Below are positions 1 to 4,995 of a stretch of 5,174 bases of DNA, in pieces. The translations under genes were made by a program, and so were the position numbers. The stretch's first letter is position 1; each line of letters starts with the position of its first letter. The stretch comes from Clostridiales bacterium (GTDB lineage: Bacteria; Bacillota; Clostridia; Oscillospirales; Oscillospiraceae), in the NCBI GenBank assembly GCA_021200895.1, contig JAJQFX010000280.1, forward strand, positions 1 to 5,174. Direction: 5' to 3'. Under the pieces are notes generated by a model. It saw nothing but the letters and a program-made list of their open reading frames with translations, was not told the DNA's origin and did not search any database.

Positions 1-11
1 AGGCAACAGAC

Positions 12-157
12 GATGTGACTTGATACCTGCTGAGACTGCCGCCTATGGCGGCTGGGTAACATTCTGCTTTTCCTTCGGTCGTGCTAATCTGAGTTTCAGT
101 GTGGAAACGCACTCTTCCTTAGGAAAACGAAAATAAATCCTTACGTTGATGGCGTTG
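12..157 (+). repeat. Structured repeat / candidate ncRNA element, copy L
   Basis: This gene-free stretch aligns in order with the reverse complement of the far end of the window (copy R). Shared blocks are an identical 10-mer GATGTGACTT (12-21), an identical 26-mer (31-56) containing the hairpin GCCGCC-TAT-GGCGGC (38-52), a block at 72-92 with 18 of 21 bases identical (core GGTCGTG..AATCTGA), CTTAGGA (118-124), and a 17-mer (141-157) with 13 of 17 identical. The 17-mer folds as ACGTT-GAT-GGCGT, and every difference from copy R keeps the pairing. A further hairpin, AGTGTG-GAAA-CGCACT (98-113), has a GAAA tetraloop but is not obviously present in R. Two U-G pairs in the 143-155 stem would be A-C mismatches in the opposite sense, so the plus strand is the likely RNA sense. 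The family is not recognised; the 5' boundary and any promoter are uncertain. Confidence 0.6.
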
Positions 158-264
158 TCTGAAAAGGTAGGGAGCGAAGCGGAACTGCCGCTTGACGGCA
201 GAGGGCGGTTCTCTTTCAATAAGGAACATCACCCCCGCCAGAACGAACTTCCCCAGCCCCACGC
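158..264. other. Intergenic stretch between repeat copy L and pgi terminator
   Basis: No convincing gene is seen here. The stretch contains a hairpin CTGCCG-CTTGA-CGGCAG (185-201). This competes with a longer imperfect pairing of GAACTGCC (182-189) with GGCGGTTC (204-211), followed by TCTTTC. It may be the 3' end or a weak terminator of the copy L RNA, since the 10-mer GGCGGTTCTC (204-213) also occurs inside the terminator stem that follows copy R. That link is an inference from a short match. Confidence 0.35.
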
Positions 265-302
265 AAAAAACGGCGGCGCACCCCAATGGGATACGCCGCC
301 GT
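265..302 (-). terminator. Rho-independent terminator of pgi
   Basis: Read on the minus strand, a GC-rich stem ACGGCGGCG/CGCCGCCGT (9 bp, pairing 294-302 with 270-278) with a small inner CCC-AAT-GGG pairing is followed directly by a run of six T (complement of 265-270). It lies about 30 nt past the pgi stop codon and is a textbook intrinsic terminator. On the plus strand the hairpin is followed after a short gap by TTTTT (309-313), so it may also stop transcripts arriving from repeat copy L. Confidence 0.9.
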
Positions 303-330
303 AAACCGTTTTTGCGGACGGACAAGGCGA

Positions 331-1659
331 TTACAGCCGGGCCTTCAGCTCCGCGCCCAGCTCCTCATAGCCGGGCTTGCCCAGCAGGCCGAACATATTC
401 TTCTTGTAGGCCTCCACGCCGGGCTGGTTAAAGGGGTTGACCCCCAGCACATAGCCGGAGATGCCGCAGGCCAGCTCGAAGAAGTAAATCAGCGCGCCGG
501 TGTTGTAGGCGTCAATGGTCTCCACATTCACCACGATGTTGGGGACGCCGCCGTCCACATGGGCCAGACGGGTACCCAGCATGGCCTGGTCGCAGACGAA
601 CTTCAGATTCTTCCCGGCCAGGAAGTTCAGGCCGTCCACATTGTCCGCGTCCTCACCGATGACCACCTCGCCGTGGGGCTTCTGGAAGTTCACGATGGTC
701 TCGAACATGATGCGGGAGCCCTGCTGGATGAACTGACCCATGGAGTGCAGGTCGGCGGTGAACTCCACAGAGGCGGGGAAGATGCCCTTCAAATCCTTGC
801 CCTCGCTCTCGCCGTAGAGCTGCTTCCACCACTCGGTCATAAAGCGGAAGGAGGGCTCATAGCTGCCCAAAATCTCCACGCTCTTGCCCGCCTCGTACAG
901 GGCGTTCCGGGCGGCAACGTACTGGAATACGGGGTTATCCATGCTCTTGACGGAGAAGGCGTTCATGGCATCCGCCGCGCCCTGCATCAGGGCCTCAATG
1001 TCAATGCCCGCCACAGCGATGGGCAGCAGGCCCACGGCGGTCAGCACGGAGAAGCGGCCGCCCACGTCGTCAGGTACCACGAACTCCTCATAGCCCTCCA
1101 CGTCGGCCAGGCCCTTCAATGCGCCACGGGCCTTGTCGGTGGTGGCGTAAATGCGCTTGGCGGCCTCTTCCTTGCCGTATTTGGCCTCCAGAGCGGCCTT
1201 GAAGATGCGGAAGGAGACGGCGGGCTCGGTGGTGGTGCCGGACTTGGAGATGATGTTGATGGAGAAATCCCGGTCGCCGATGAGCTCCAGGGTCTCCAGC
1301 ACGGCATCGGTGGACAGGGTGTTGCCGGCGAAGTAGATGTCCGGGGTATCCTTCTTTTTCAGGTTGTAGTTGGGGCTCTTGATGAGATCCACCACGGCCC
1401 GTGCGCCCAGGTAGGAGCCGCCGATGCCGATGACCACCAGGGCCTGGGAGTCGGACTGGATCTTCTTCGCCGCCTTCTGGATGCGGGCGAACTCCTCCTT
1501 GTCGTAGTTCTCAGGCAGGTGGAGCCAGCCCAGAAAGTCATTGCCTGCGCCGCTGCCGGAAAACAGGGTGTCATAGGCGGCGTTCAGCCGGGGCTCCATG
1601 GCGGCCACGGTCTCCTGGGGGACGGCACTGTAAATGGATGAAATATCAACGTTGACCAT
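331..1659 (-). CDS. pgi: Glucose-6-phosphate isomerase
   Basis: This enzyme interconverts glucose 6-phosphate and fructose 6-phosphate in the cytoplasm, linking glycolysis, gluconeogenesis and the pentose phosphate pathway. At 442 aa it matches the short Bacillus-type PGIs (about 450 aa) rather than the 550-aa proteobacterial form. Visible motifs are the first SIS-domain loop VIGIGGSYLGA (76-86), the phosphate-binding SKSGTTTEP (138-146), PGI signature 1 (197-210, core GGRFS) and PGI signature 2 (402-419, core NQPGVEAYK). By spacing to Bacillus PGI the catalytic residues should be Glu284, His305 and Lys419, and all three are present. The ATG start is preceded by GGAGGT (complement of 1668-1673) at a suitable distance. 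The gene is monocistronic, with its own promoter at 1712-1740 and terminator at 265-302. No truncation or odd residue was seen. Confidence 0.97.
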   Translation of the reverse strand: MVNVDISSIYSAVPQETVAAMEPRLNAAYDTLFSGSGAGNDFLGWLHLPENYDKEEFARIQKAAKKIQSDSQALVVIGIGGSYLGARAVVDLIKSPNYNLKKKDTPDIYFAGNTLSTDAVLETLELIGDRDFSINIISKSGTTTEPAVSFRIFKAALEAKYGKEEAAKRIYATTDKARGALKGLADVEGYEEFVVPDDVGGRFSVLTAVGLLPIAVAGIDIEALMQGAADAMNAFSVKSMDNPVFQYVAARNALYEAGKSVEILGSYEPSFRFMTEWWKQLYGESEGKDLKGIFPASVEFTADLHSMGQFIQQGSRIMFETIVNFQKPHGEVVIGEDADNVDGLNFLAGKNLKFVCDQAMLGTRLAHVDGGVPNIVVNVETIDAYNTGALIYFFELACGISGYVLGVNPFNQPGVEAYKKNMFGLLGKPGYEELGAELKARL

Positions 1660-1711
1660 GAGAAATAACCTCCGTTAGATAGAGTGTGCAGGGTTGTTTT
1701 GTATCCCTCTT

Positions 1712-1740
1712 ATCATAACACAGTCCGGCGGCGTTGGCAA
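1712..1740 (-). promoter_or_regulatory. Sigma-A-type promoter of pgi
   Basis: Minus-strand -35 TTGCCA (complement of 1735-1740), a 17-bp spacer and -10 TATGAT (complement of 1712-1717), with a TGT triplet just upstream that gives an extended -10. Transcription would begin near 1705, giving a leader of about 45 nt with no clear riboswitch. It is called from sequence match only. Confidence 0.8.
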
Positions 1741-1801
1741 GAAATGAAAGCAGGATTCTTTTGCCTTTCTACAGTATTTTTTCATTCCGGTGGGGGAGAA
1801 G

Positions 1802-1824
1802 CCGGGGCAGGCGAACTTCCCCGG
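1802..1824. other. Inverted repeat between divergent pgi and secG promoters
   Basis: CCGGGG (1802-1807) and CCCCGG (1819-1824) form a perfect 6-bp dyad with an 11-nt centre, about 18 bp upstream of the secG -35 box. It could be a regulator site or a chance GC-rich dyad. Nothing here identifies a binding protein. Confidence 0.25.
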
Positions 1825-1842
1825 AAAATGAGAAAAAAGTGC

Positions 1843-1871
1843 TTGCAATCCTCTGCTGTTTGTGGTATCAT
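1843..1871 (+). promoter_or_regulatory. Sigma-A-type promoter of secG
   Basis: -35 TTGCAA (1843-1848), a 17-bp spacer and -10 TATCAT (1866-1871), preceded by TGG to give an extended -10. The expected start is near 1878, leaving a leader of about 58 nt before the secG start codon. Confidence 0.8.
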
Positions 1872-1893
1872 AATTAACACGTTTGAATGATTC

Positions 1894-1909
1894 CCCCGCA
1901 TTGGCGGGG
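1894..1909 (+). other. GC-rich hairpin in the secG leader
   Basis: CCCCGC-ATTG-GCGGGG forms a perfect 6-bp stem in the 5' leader, 26 nt before the secG ATG, and is followed by only three T. It is too weakly tailed to be a clear terminator. It may stabilise the mRNA or modulate access to the ribosome binding site AAAGGAAG (1919-1926). Confidence 0.4.
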
Positions 1910-1935
1910 TTTGCACGGAAAGGAAGTCTCCTAAT

Positions 1936-2172
1936 ATGTCTACTGCTCAGCTTGTTATCAGCATCATCATTGTGATTGCCGCCCTGTTCCTGATTTGCGT
2001 GGTTCTGCTGCAATCCGGCAAGAACTCCGGCGTCAACAGCGCCATCTCCGGCGGCTCGGACACCTTCCTGGCCAAGAACCAGGGCAACACCTGGGACCAT
2101 CGCCTGGCGAAAATCACCCGCGTTGTGGCGGCTGTGTTTATGGTCGCTGTGCTGGTGCTGAACCTGGTGTAA
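1936..2172 (+). CDS. secG: Protein translocase subunit SecG
   Basis: SecG is the small accessory subunit of the SecYEG membrane channel and aids SecA-driven export. This 78-aa protein has the family's usual size and shape: a first membrane helix (about 5-26), the diagnostic segment LLQSGKNSGVNSAISGGSD (24-42, including the GG-S-D patch), a short polar loop with FLAKNQG, and a second helix (about 60-78) ending close to the C-terminus. The ATG follows AAAGGAAG with a 9-nt gap. The gene has its own promoter (1843-1871) and a strong terminator right after it, so it is transcribed alone. In many Firmicutes secG is followed by rnr and smpB; those genes are absent here and a convergent tetR gene lies downstream instead. 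Confidence 0.95.
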   Translation: MSTAQLVISIIIVIAALFLICVVLLQSGKNSGVNSAISGGSDTFLAKNQGNTWDHRLAKITRVVAAVFMVAVLVLNLV

Positions 2173-2188
2173 GCTGCGTTTGTGTTTG

Positions 2189-2225
2189 ACTCCCGTTGCA
2201 GAGCATTTCTGCAGCGGGAGTTTTT
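2189..2225 (+). terminator. Rho-independent terminator of secG
   Basis: A 14-bp stem (2189-2202 pairing with 2208-2221, one T-G wobble) closes a 5-nt loop GCATT and runs into TTTTT (2221-2225). It starts 17 nt after the secG stop codon. On the minus strand the same hairpin lacks a T tract, yet it is the only good candidate to stop the convergent tetR transcript. Confidence 0.93.
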
Positions 2226-2285
2226 CTTGCTTTGGACACTTGCTGGATGCTGGCGGTCTCTGAGTCAGCGCTCGTTCTACGCCCC

Positions 2286-2888
2286 TCACCCAGCCAGCCA
2301 ATTCCTGACCTCCGAGGCCAGGGACGCGCAGACCTGCGCCATCTCCTCCGGGCTCTGCTGCATCCCGTTCACCATCCAGTCCCGGACGATGTTTAGCACC
2401 GCCCCCTCGAAGGCCAGATGCCAGTAGTGGGTCGTCGCGTCCGTGGGAGGCTCCTCCAGCTCCGCCAGAGGCGGCATAGCCATCACCGCGCTAAGGGAGA
2501 TGTGGAAGGACACCATGTTTCTGGTGACCCGCTCGTGCTCCTTGATGTTCCGAAACAGCCCTAGGGCCGACTGGTACACGTCCTCCGGCGTCCGGGTGGC
2601 CCGGAGGAAGGACTGGATCTCCAGGGCGGCGGCTTCCCCGATTTCCCGCAGCAGAGCCTCCTTGTCGCTGTAATTCCGATAGAAGGTGGCCCGGGACACC
2701 CCGGCCCGCCGCACCAGCTCGGTGACGGAAATCTTCTGAAAGTCCCTCTCGCTGAGCAACTGCATCAGCGCCGTGCGCAGGCACTCCCGGGAGATGCGGT
2801 TGGATTCCTCCCCAGACAGCCGCTGGATGCTGCGCTTTTCCAGTTCTGACACAGGCGCTTCCTGCTGCGCCGTTTCCTTTGTTGCCAT
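2286..2888 (-). CDS. TetR/AcrR-family transcriptional regulator
   Basis: This 200-aa protein is a likely DNA-binding repressor of the TetR family. The N-terminal DNA-binding domain is clear: a first helix RECLRTALMQLLSERDFQKI (34-53) and a helix-turn-helix ISVTELVRRAGVSRATFYRN (53-72), followed by the family's YSDKEALLREI (73-83). The C-terminal half (about 100-200) is a helical ligand/dimer domain with the pattern AFEGAVLNIVRDWMVNGMQQSPEEMAQ (159-185), as in DhaS-like TetR_C groups; its ligand cannot be read. The ATG at 2888 was chosen because GGGAGG lies 7 nt upstream; an in-frame GTG at 2903 would overlap that site. The gene is divergent from the DUF308 and permease genes, and palindromes in the shared region suggest that it controls them and itself. 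Confidence 0.92.
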   Translation of the reverse strand: MATKETAQQEAPVSELEKRSIQRLSGEESNRISRECLRTALMQLLSERDFQKISVTELVRRAGVSRATFYRNYSDKEALLREIGEAAALEIQSFLRATRTPEDVYQSALGLFRNIKEHERVTRNMVSFHISLSAVMAMPPLAELEEPPTDATTHYWHLAFEGAVLNIVRDWMVNGMQQSPEEMAQVCASLASEVRNWLAG

Positions 2889-2895
2889 GGTATTG

Positions 2896-2901
2896 CCTCC
2901 C
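2896..2901 (-). promoter_or_regulatory. Ribosome binding site that fixes the tetR start
   Basis: Minus-strand GGGAGG ends 7 nt before the ATG at 2888. The alternative GTG (complement of 2901-2903) overlaps the first G of this site and has no good site of its own, so the shorter 200-aa protein is preferred over 205 aa. Confidence 0.8.
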
Positions 2902-2914
2902 ACCTGTGCCGGTG

Positions 2915-2937
2915 AGACAAATTTCCCGAAATTGTCT
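2915..2937. promoter_or_regulatory. Imperfect palindrome in the tetR leader, possible second operator
   Basis: Arms AGACAAATT (2915-2923) and AAATTGTCT (2929-2937) are inverted repeats of 9 bp with one mismatched pair, around a 5-bp centre. Size and symmetry suit a TetR-family site. The centre belongs to ATTTCCCG (2921-2928), which is repeated directly at 2938-2945. The site lies about 70 nt inside the predicted tetR transcript, upstream of the DUF308 -35 box. A regulatory role is inferred. Confidence 0.45.
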
Positions 2938-2955
2938 ATTTCCCGGCGCAGCCTC

Positions 2956-2984
2956 TGGACGAAACCGTTCGAGTATGCTATCCT
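2956..2984 (+). promoter_or_regulatory. Candidate promoter of the DUF308-permease unit
   Basis: -35 TGGACG (2956-2961), a 17-bp spacer and -10 TATCCT (2979-2984), preceded by TGC as an extended -10. Both boxes match consensus at four of six positions, so it is moderate and suited to regulation. The start would be near 2991, about 87 nt before the first gene. Confidence 0.5.
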
Positions 2985-2999
2985 TTAGGAAGATACATC

Positions 3000-3014
3000 T
3001 GTTTCACCGAAACA
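3000..3014. promoter_or_regulatory. Perfect palindrome between divergent promoters, candidate TetR operator
   Basis: TGTTTC-ACC-GAAACA is a perfect 6-3-6 inverted repeat. It overlaps the predicted start of the tetR transcript (about 3008) and sits just downstream of the predicted start of the divergent transcript (about 2991). A dimer bound here could block both promoters, the usual TetR arrangement. Binding is inferred from position and symmetry. Confidence 0.6.
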
Positions 3015-3043
3015 ATCGTATCATACTTCACGGAGCTTGTCAA
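3015..3043 (-). promoter_or_regulatory. Sigma-A-type promoter of tetR
   Basis: Minus-strand consensus -35 TTGACA (complement of 3038-3043), a 17-bp spacer and -10 TACGAT (complement of 3015-3020), with a TGA triplet as an extended -10. The start is near 3008, giving tetR an unusually long leader of about 120 nt that contains the palindrome at 2915-2937. Confidence 0.8.
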
Positions 3044-3077
3044 CGGCGGCTCCCCTCAGAAAGGACGGTCGATTCCT

Positions 3078-3692
3078 ATGAAAACCCTCAAGGAAAATCT
3101 GAGCAACCTGGTGATGAGCCTGTGTGAGCTGGTCATCGGTATCCTGCTGCTGATAGACCCCATTGGATACACCACCGGCGTTATCACTGTGGTGGGCGCG
3201 GTGCTGGTGGTGCTGGGCATCATCAGCGCCATCTCCCACTTCCGCCTCCCGCCGGAGGAGGCCATGCGGGGCCATCAGCTCACCGTCGGGCTGATAGAAC
3301 TTGCCGTGGGCCTGTTCTGCATCTTCTGCTCCGACTGGTTCATCGCCACCTTCCCGGTGCTGACGTTGCTCTACGGCGTGGTGCTGCTGGTGACGGGCTT
3401 CAGTAAGGTGCAGTGGGCCATCGACCTGGCGCGGCTGAAACGGAAACAGTGGTTCATGGCCCTGATCGGGGCGGCTTTGGCCTTCCTGGGTGCCGCCATC
3501 ATCTTCACCCACCCCCTGACTGCCACCTCCTTCCTGTGGGTCTACACCGCCATCACATTGATTGCGGAGGCGGTGCTTGACATTGTTACGGTGTTCTTCC
3601 GCGGAGGCCGCGCCCCGGCGGAGGAGGTCGTGGAGGAAGTCGTGGAGGATGCCACAGAAGAACCCGCGGACAAGTCTGCCTCAGCGGGCTGA
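3078..3692 (+). CDS. DUF308/HdeD-like integral membrane protein
   Basis: This 204-aa protein is built from three repeated pairs of membrane helices, about 10-27, 31-53, 67-86, 90-109, 125-144 and 149-173, the layout of the DUF308 family that includes E. coli HdeD. Family-like stretches are LCELVIGILLLIDPIG (15-30) and its echoes GLIELAVGLFCIF (71-83) and ALIGAALAFLGAAIIFTHP (128-146). HdeD is linked to acid stress, but the family's molecular role is unknown, so no reaction is assigned. The C-terminal tail (about 177-199) is strongly acidic (AEEVVEEVVEDATEE) and should face one side of the membrane as a soluble extension. The ATG follows AGAAAGGA (3058-3065) with a 12-nt gap. The gene probably shares one mRNA with the downstream permease (69-nt gap, no terminator) and is probably controlled by the divergent TetR. 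Confidence 0.85.
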   Translation: MKTLKENLSNLVMSLCELVIGILLLIDPIGYTTGVITVVGAVLVVLGIISAISHFRLPPEEAMRGHQLTVGLIELAVGLFCIFCSDWFIATFPVLTLLYGVVLLVTGFSKVQWAIDLARLKRKQWFMALIGAALAFLGAAIIFTHPLTATSFLWVYTAITLIAEAVLDIVTVFFRGGRAPAEEVVEEVVEDATEEPADKSASAG

Positions 3693-3761
3693 CCTGATGC
3701 TCACCGGTGCAGCCGGACAGCCCGCCCCAGCGGCGGCGCGAACGGAAAGGAACCAAACGTG

Positions 3762-4955
3762 ATGAAAAAGCTGAAAAACAACTATTTCTACCTGATGCTG
3801 GCCCTCTTTGGGGCGGCAGCGCTGAGTATCCTGCTGTTCTTCCTGGTGTCCCGGTTCGACGGGATACGGAGCGCCCTGTCCGCCCTGCAAGGGGTGTGGA
3901 TGCCCTTCCTGGTGGGGGCGGTCATCGCCTACCTCCTGAAACCAGGCTGCAACCTCCTGGAGGAGAAGCTGAACGCCTTTTCCCAGAAGCGGGGGAAGGG
4001 CCCCAACCGGATGGCGGGGGGACTGAGCATCGTCCTCACCCTGGTGCTGGCGGTGGTAGTCATCGGTTTGCTGCTGGTGCTGGTGGTGCCCACCCTGCTG
4101 GAGAGCATCTACGCCATCCTGCTGCTGATTCCCGACGCGGTGGAGCAGGGCCGGGAGTGGCTGCTGCAATATGCGGGGGACAATGAGACACTGAGCAACT
4201 ACATCACCAGCCTGACCGCCGGCATTTCCACCTCCATCCCGGAATGGCTGACCGAAACGGTGCTGCCCAACCTGGAGACGCTGATCGGCGGCGTATCCAG
4301 CAGCGTGACCGGCGTGGTGACGGTGGTTTACAACCTCTGCATCGGGGTGGTCGTGTCCATCTATATGCTGGCCGACCGGAAAACCTTCGCCGCCCAGGCG
4401 AAAAAGCTGAACTACAGCCTCTTCGGCAAGCGGTGGTCGGAGGCCATCCTGCGGGAGGTGCGGTATGCCGACCAGGTGTTCAGCGGCTTCATCAACGGGC
4501 GGCTGGTGGACTCCTTCATCATCGGCGTGATTTGCCTGGCGTTCACCCTGGTCACGGGGACGCCCTACGCCGTGCTGGTCAGCGTCCTGGTGGGCGTCAC
4601 CAACATCATCCCCTTCTTCGGCCCCTATATCGGCATGATACCCTCTTTCCTGCTGATTCTGATGGTGAGCCCGGTGAAGGCGGTGATTTTCCTGGTGTTC
4701 GACATCGTGCTCCAGCAGTTTGACGGCAACATCCTGGGGCCCCGCATCCTGGGCAACGTCACCGGCCTCTCCGGGTTCTGGGTGCTGTTCGCCATCCTGG
4801 CCTTCGGCGGGCTGTTCGGCTTCGTGGGGATGCTGGTGGGCGTACCGGTGTTCGCCGTGATTTACGACGTGGCGCGGAAGCTGGTGAATAAGGGGGTGGC
4901 CCTCCATCGGGCCAGGGAAGCGGAACAGCGTTCCTCAGAGGAAATAGGACATTAA
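3762..4955 (+). CDS. AI-2E family transporter (PF01594 permease)
   Basis: This protein of about 397 aa is a multi-helix membrane permease of the AI-2E family (TqsA/YdiK/YtvI-like). Residue numbers here count from the GTG at 3759. Hydrophobic helices lie at about 10-31, 45-61, 88-111, 182-204, 250-268, 270-283, 289-303, 305-318 and 336-370, with a large polar region (about 112-180). Diagnostic motifs are NIIPFFGPYIG (282-292), QQFDGNILGPRILG (319-332) and LFGFVGMLVGVPVFAV (352-367). Members export autoinducer-2 or act as Na+/H+ or osmotic exporters, and the substrate cannot be told from sequence. AAAGGA (3746-3751) precedes both a GTG at 3759 and this ATG, and the choice changes one residue only. 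It follows the DUF308 gene in the same direction and is likely co-transcribed under TetR control. Confidence 0.92.
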   Translation: MKKLKNNYFYLMLALFGAAALSILLFFLVSRFDGIRSALSALQGVWMPFLVGAVIAYLLKPGCNLLEEKLNAFSQKRGKGPNRMAGGLSIVLTLVLAVVVIGLLLVLVVPTLLESIYAILLLIPDAVEQGREWLLQYAGDNETLSNYITSLTAGISTSIPEWLTETVLPNLETLIGGVSSSVTGVVTVVYNLCIGVVVSIYMLADRKTFAAQAKKLNYSLFGKRWSEAILREVRYADQVFSGFINGRLVDSFIIGVICLAFTLVTGTPYAVLVSVLVGVTNIIPFFGPYIGMIPSFLLILMVSPVKAVIFLVFDIVLQQFDGNILGPRILGNVTGLSGFWVLFAILAFGGLFGFVGMLVGVPVFAVIYDVARKLVNKGVALHRAREAEQRSSEEIGH

Positions 4956-4995
4956 AAATTGCCCTCCCGGCGGTTCTGAGAACCGCCGGGAGGGC
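4954..4995 (-). terminator. Long hairpin terminator after repeat copy R (shared with permease gene)
   Basis: A perfect 16-bp stem (4961-4976 with 4980-4995) closes a 3-nt loop TGA. The T tract is on the minus strand (AATTTTT, complement of 4954-4960), so the terminator is oriented for RNA coming leftward through copy R. On the plus strand the stem is followed by AAAGTTATC, a poor tail. It starts only 5 nt after the permease stop codon, so it probably also protects or ends that mRNA. Confidence 0.85.

Noticed and set aside
12..230. Terminal inverted repeat GATGT (12-16) with ACATC (226-230), as in a MITE
   Set aside because: GATGTGACTT against the complement of 221-230 matches at 8 of 10 positions, but copy R has no equivalent at its inner end, so chance is more likely.
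266..313. AAAAACGG (266-273) pairing with CCGTTTTT (306-313) as an alternative structure
   Set aside because: The pairing is real but would compete with the stronger GC stem of the pgi terminator. With no leader peptide or downstream gene to attenuate, a switch is not supported.
119..325. 68-aa minus-strand open frame beyond pgi
   Set aside because: It runs through the pgi terminator and part of the structured repeat, with no good ribosome binding site and no family resemblance.
286..1641. 451-aa open frame on the plus strand opposite pgi
   Set aside because: It is antisense to a clear PGI with intact signatures. The His/Gly/Val/Leu-rich composition is what a GC-rich antisense frame gives, and the start has no ribosome binding site.
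1675..2301. 208-aa minus-strand open frame covering secG and the intergenic region
   Set aside because: It crosses the secG gene, both promoters and the secG terminator, and it has no domain-like sequence.
2889..2903. GTG start for tetR at 2903 (205 aa)
   Set aside because: The GTG overlaps the strong GGGAGG site that is correctly spaced for the ATG at 2888.
3681..4907. 408-aa open frame on the minus strand opposite the permease gene
   Set aside because: It is antisense to an obvious AI-2E-family gene. The product is rich in His, Gln and Gly, typical of the complement of hydrophobic codons, with no recognisable domain.
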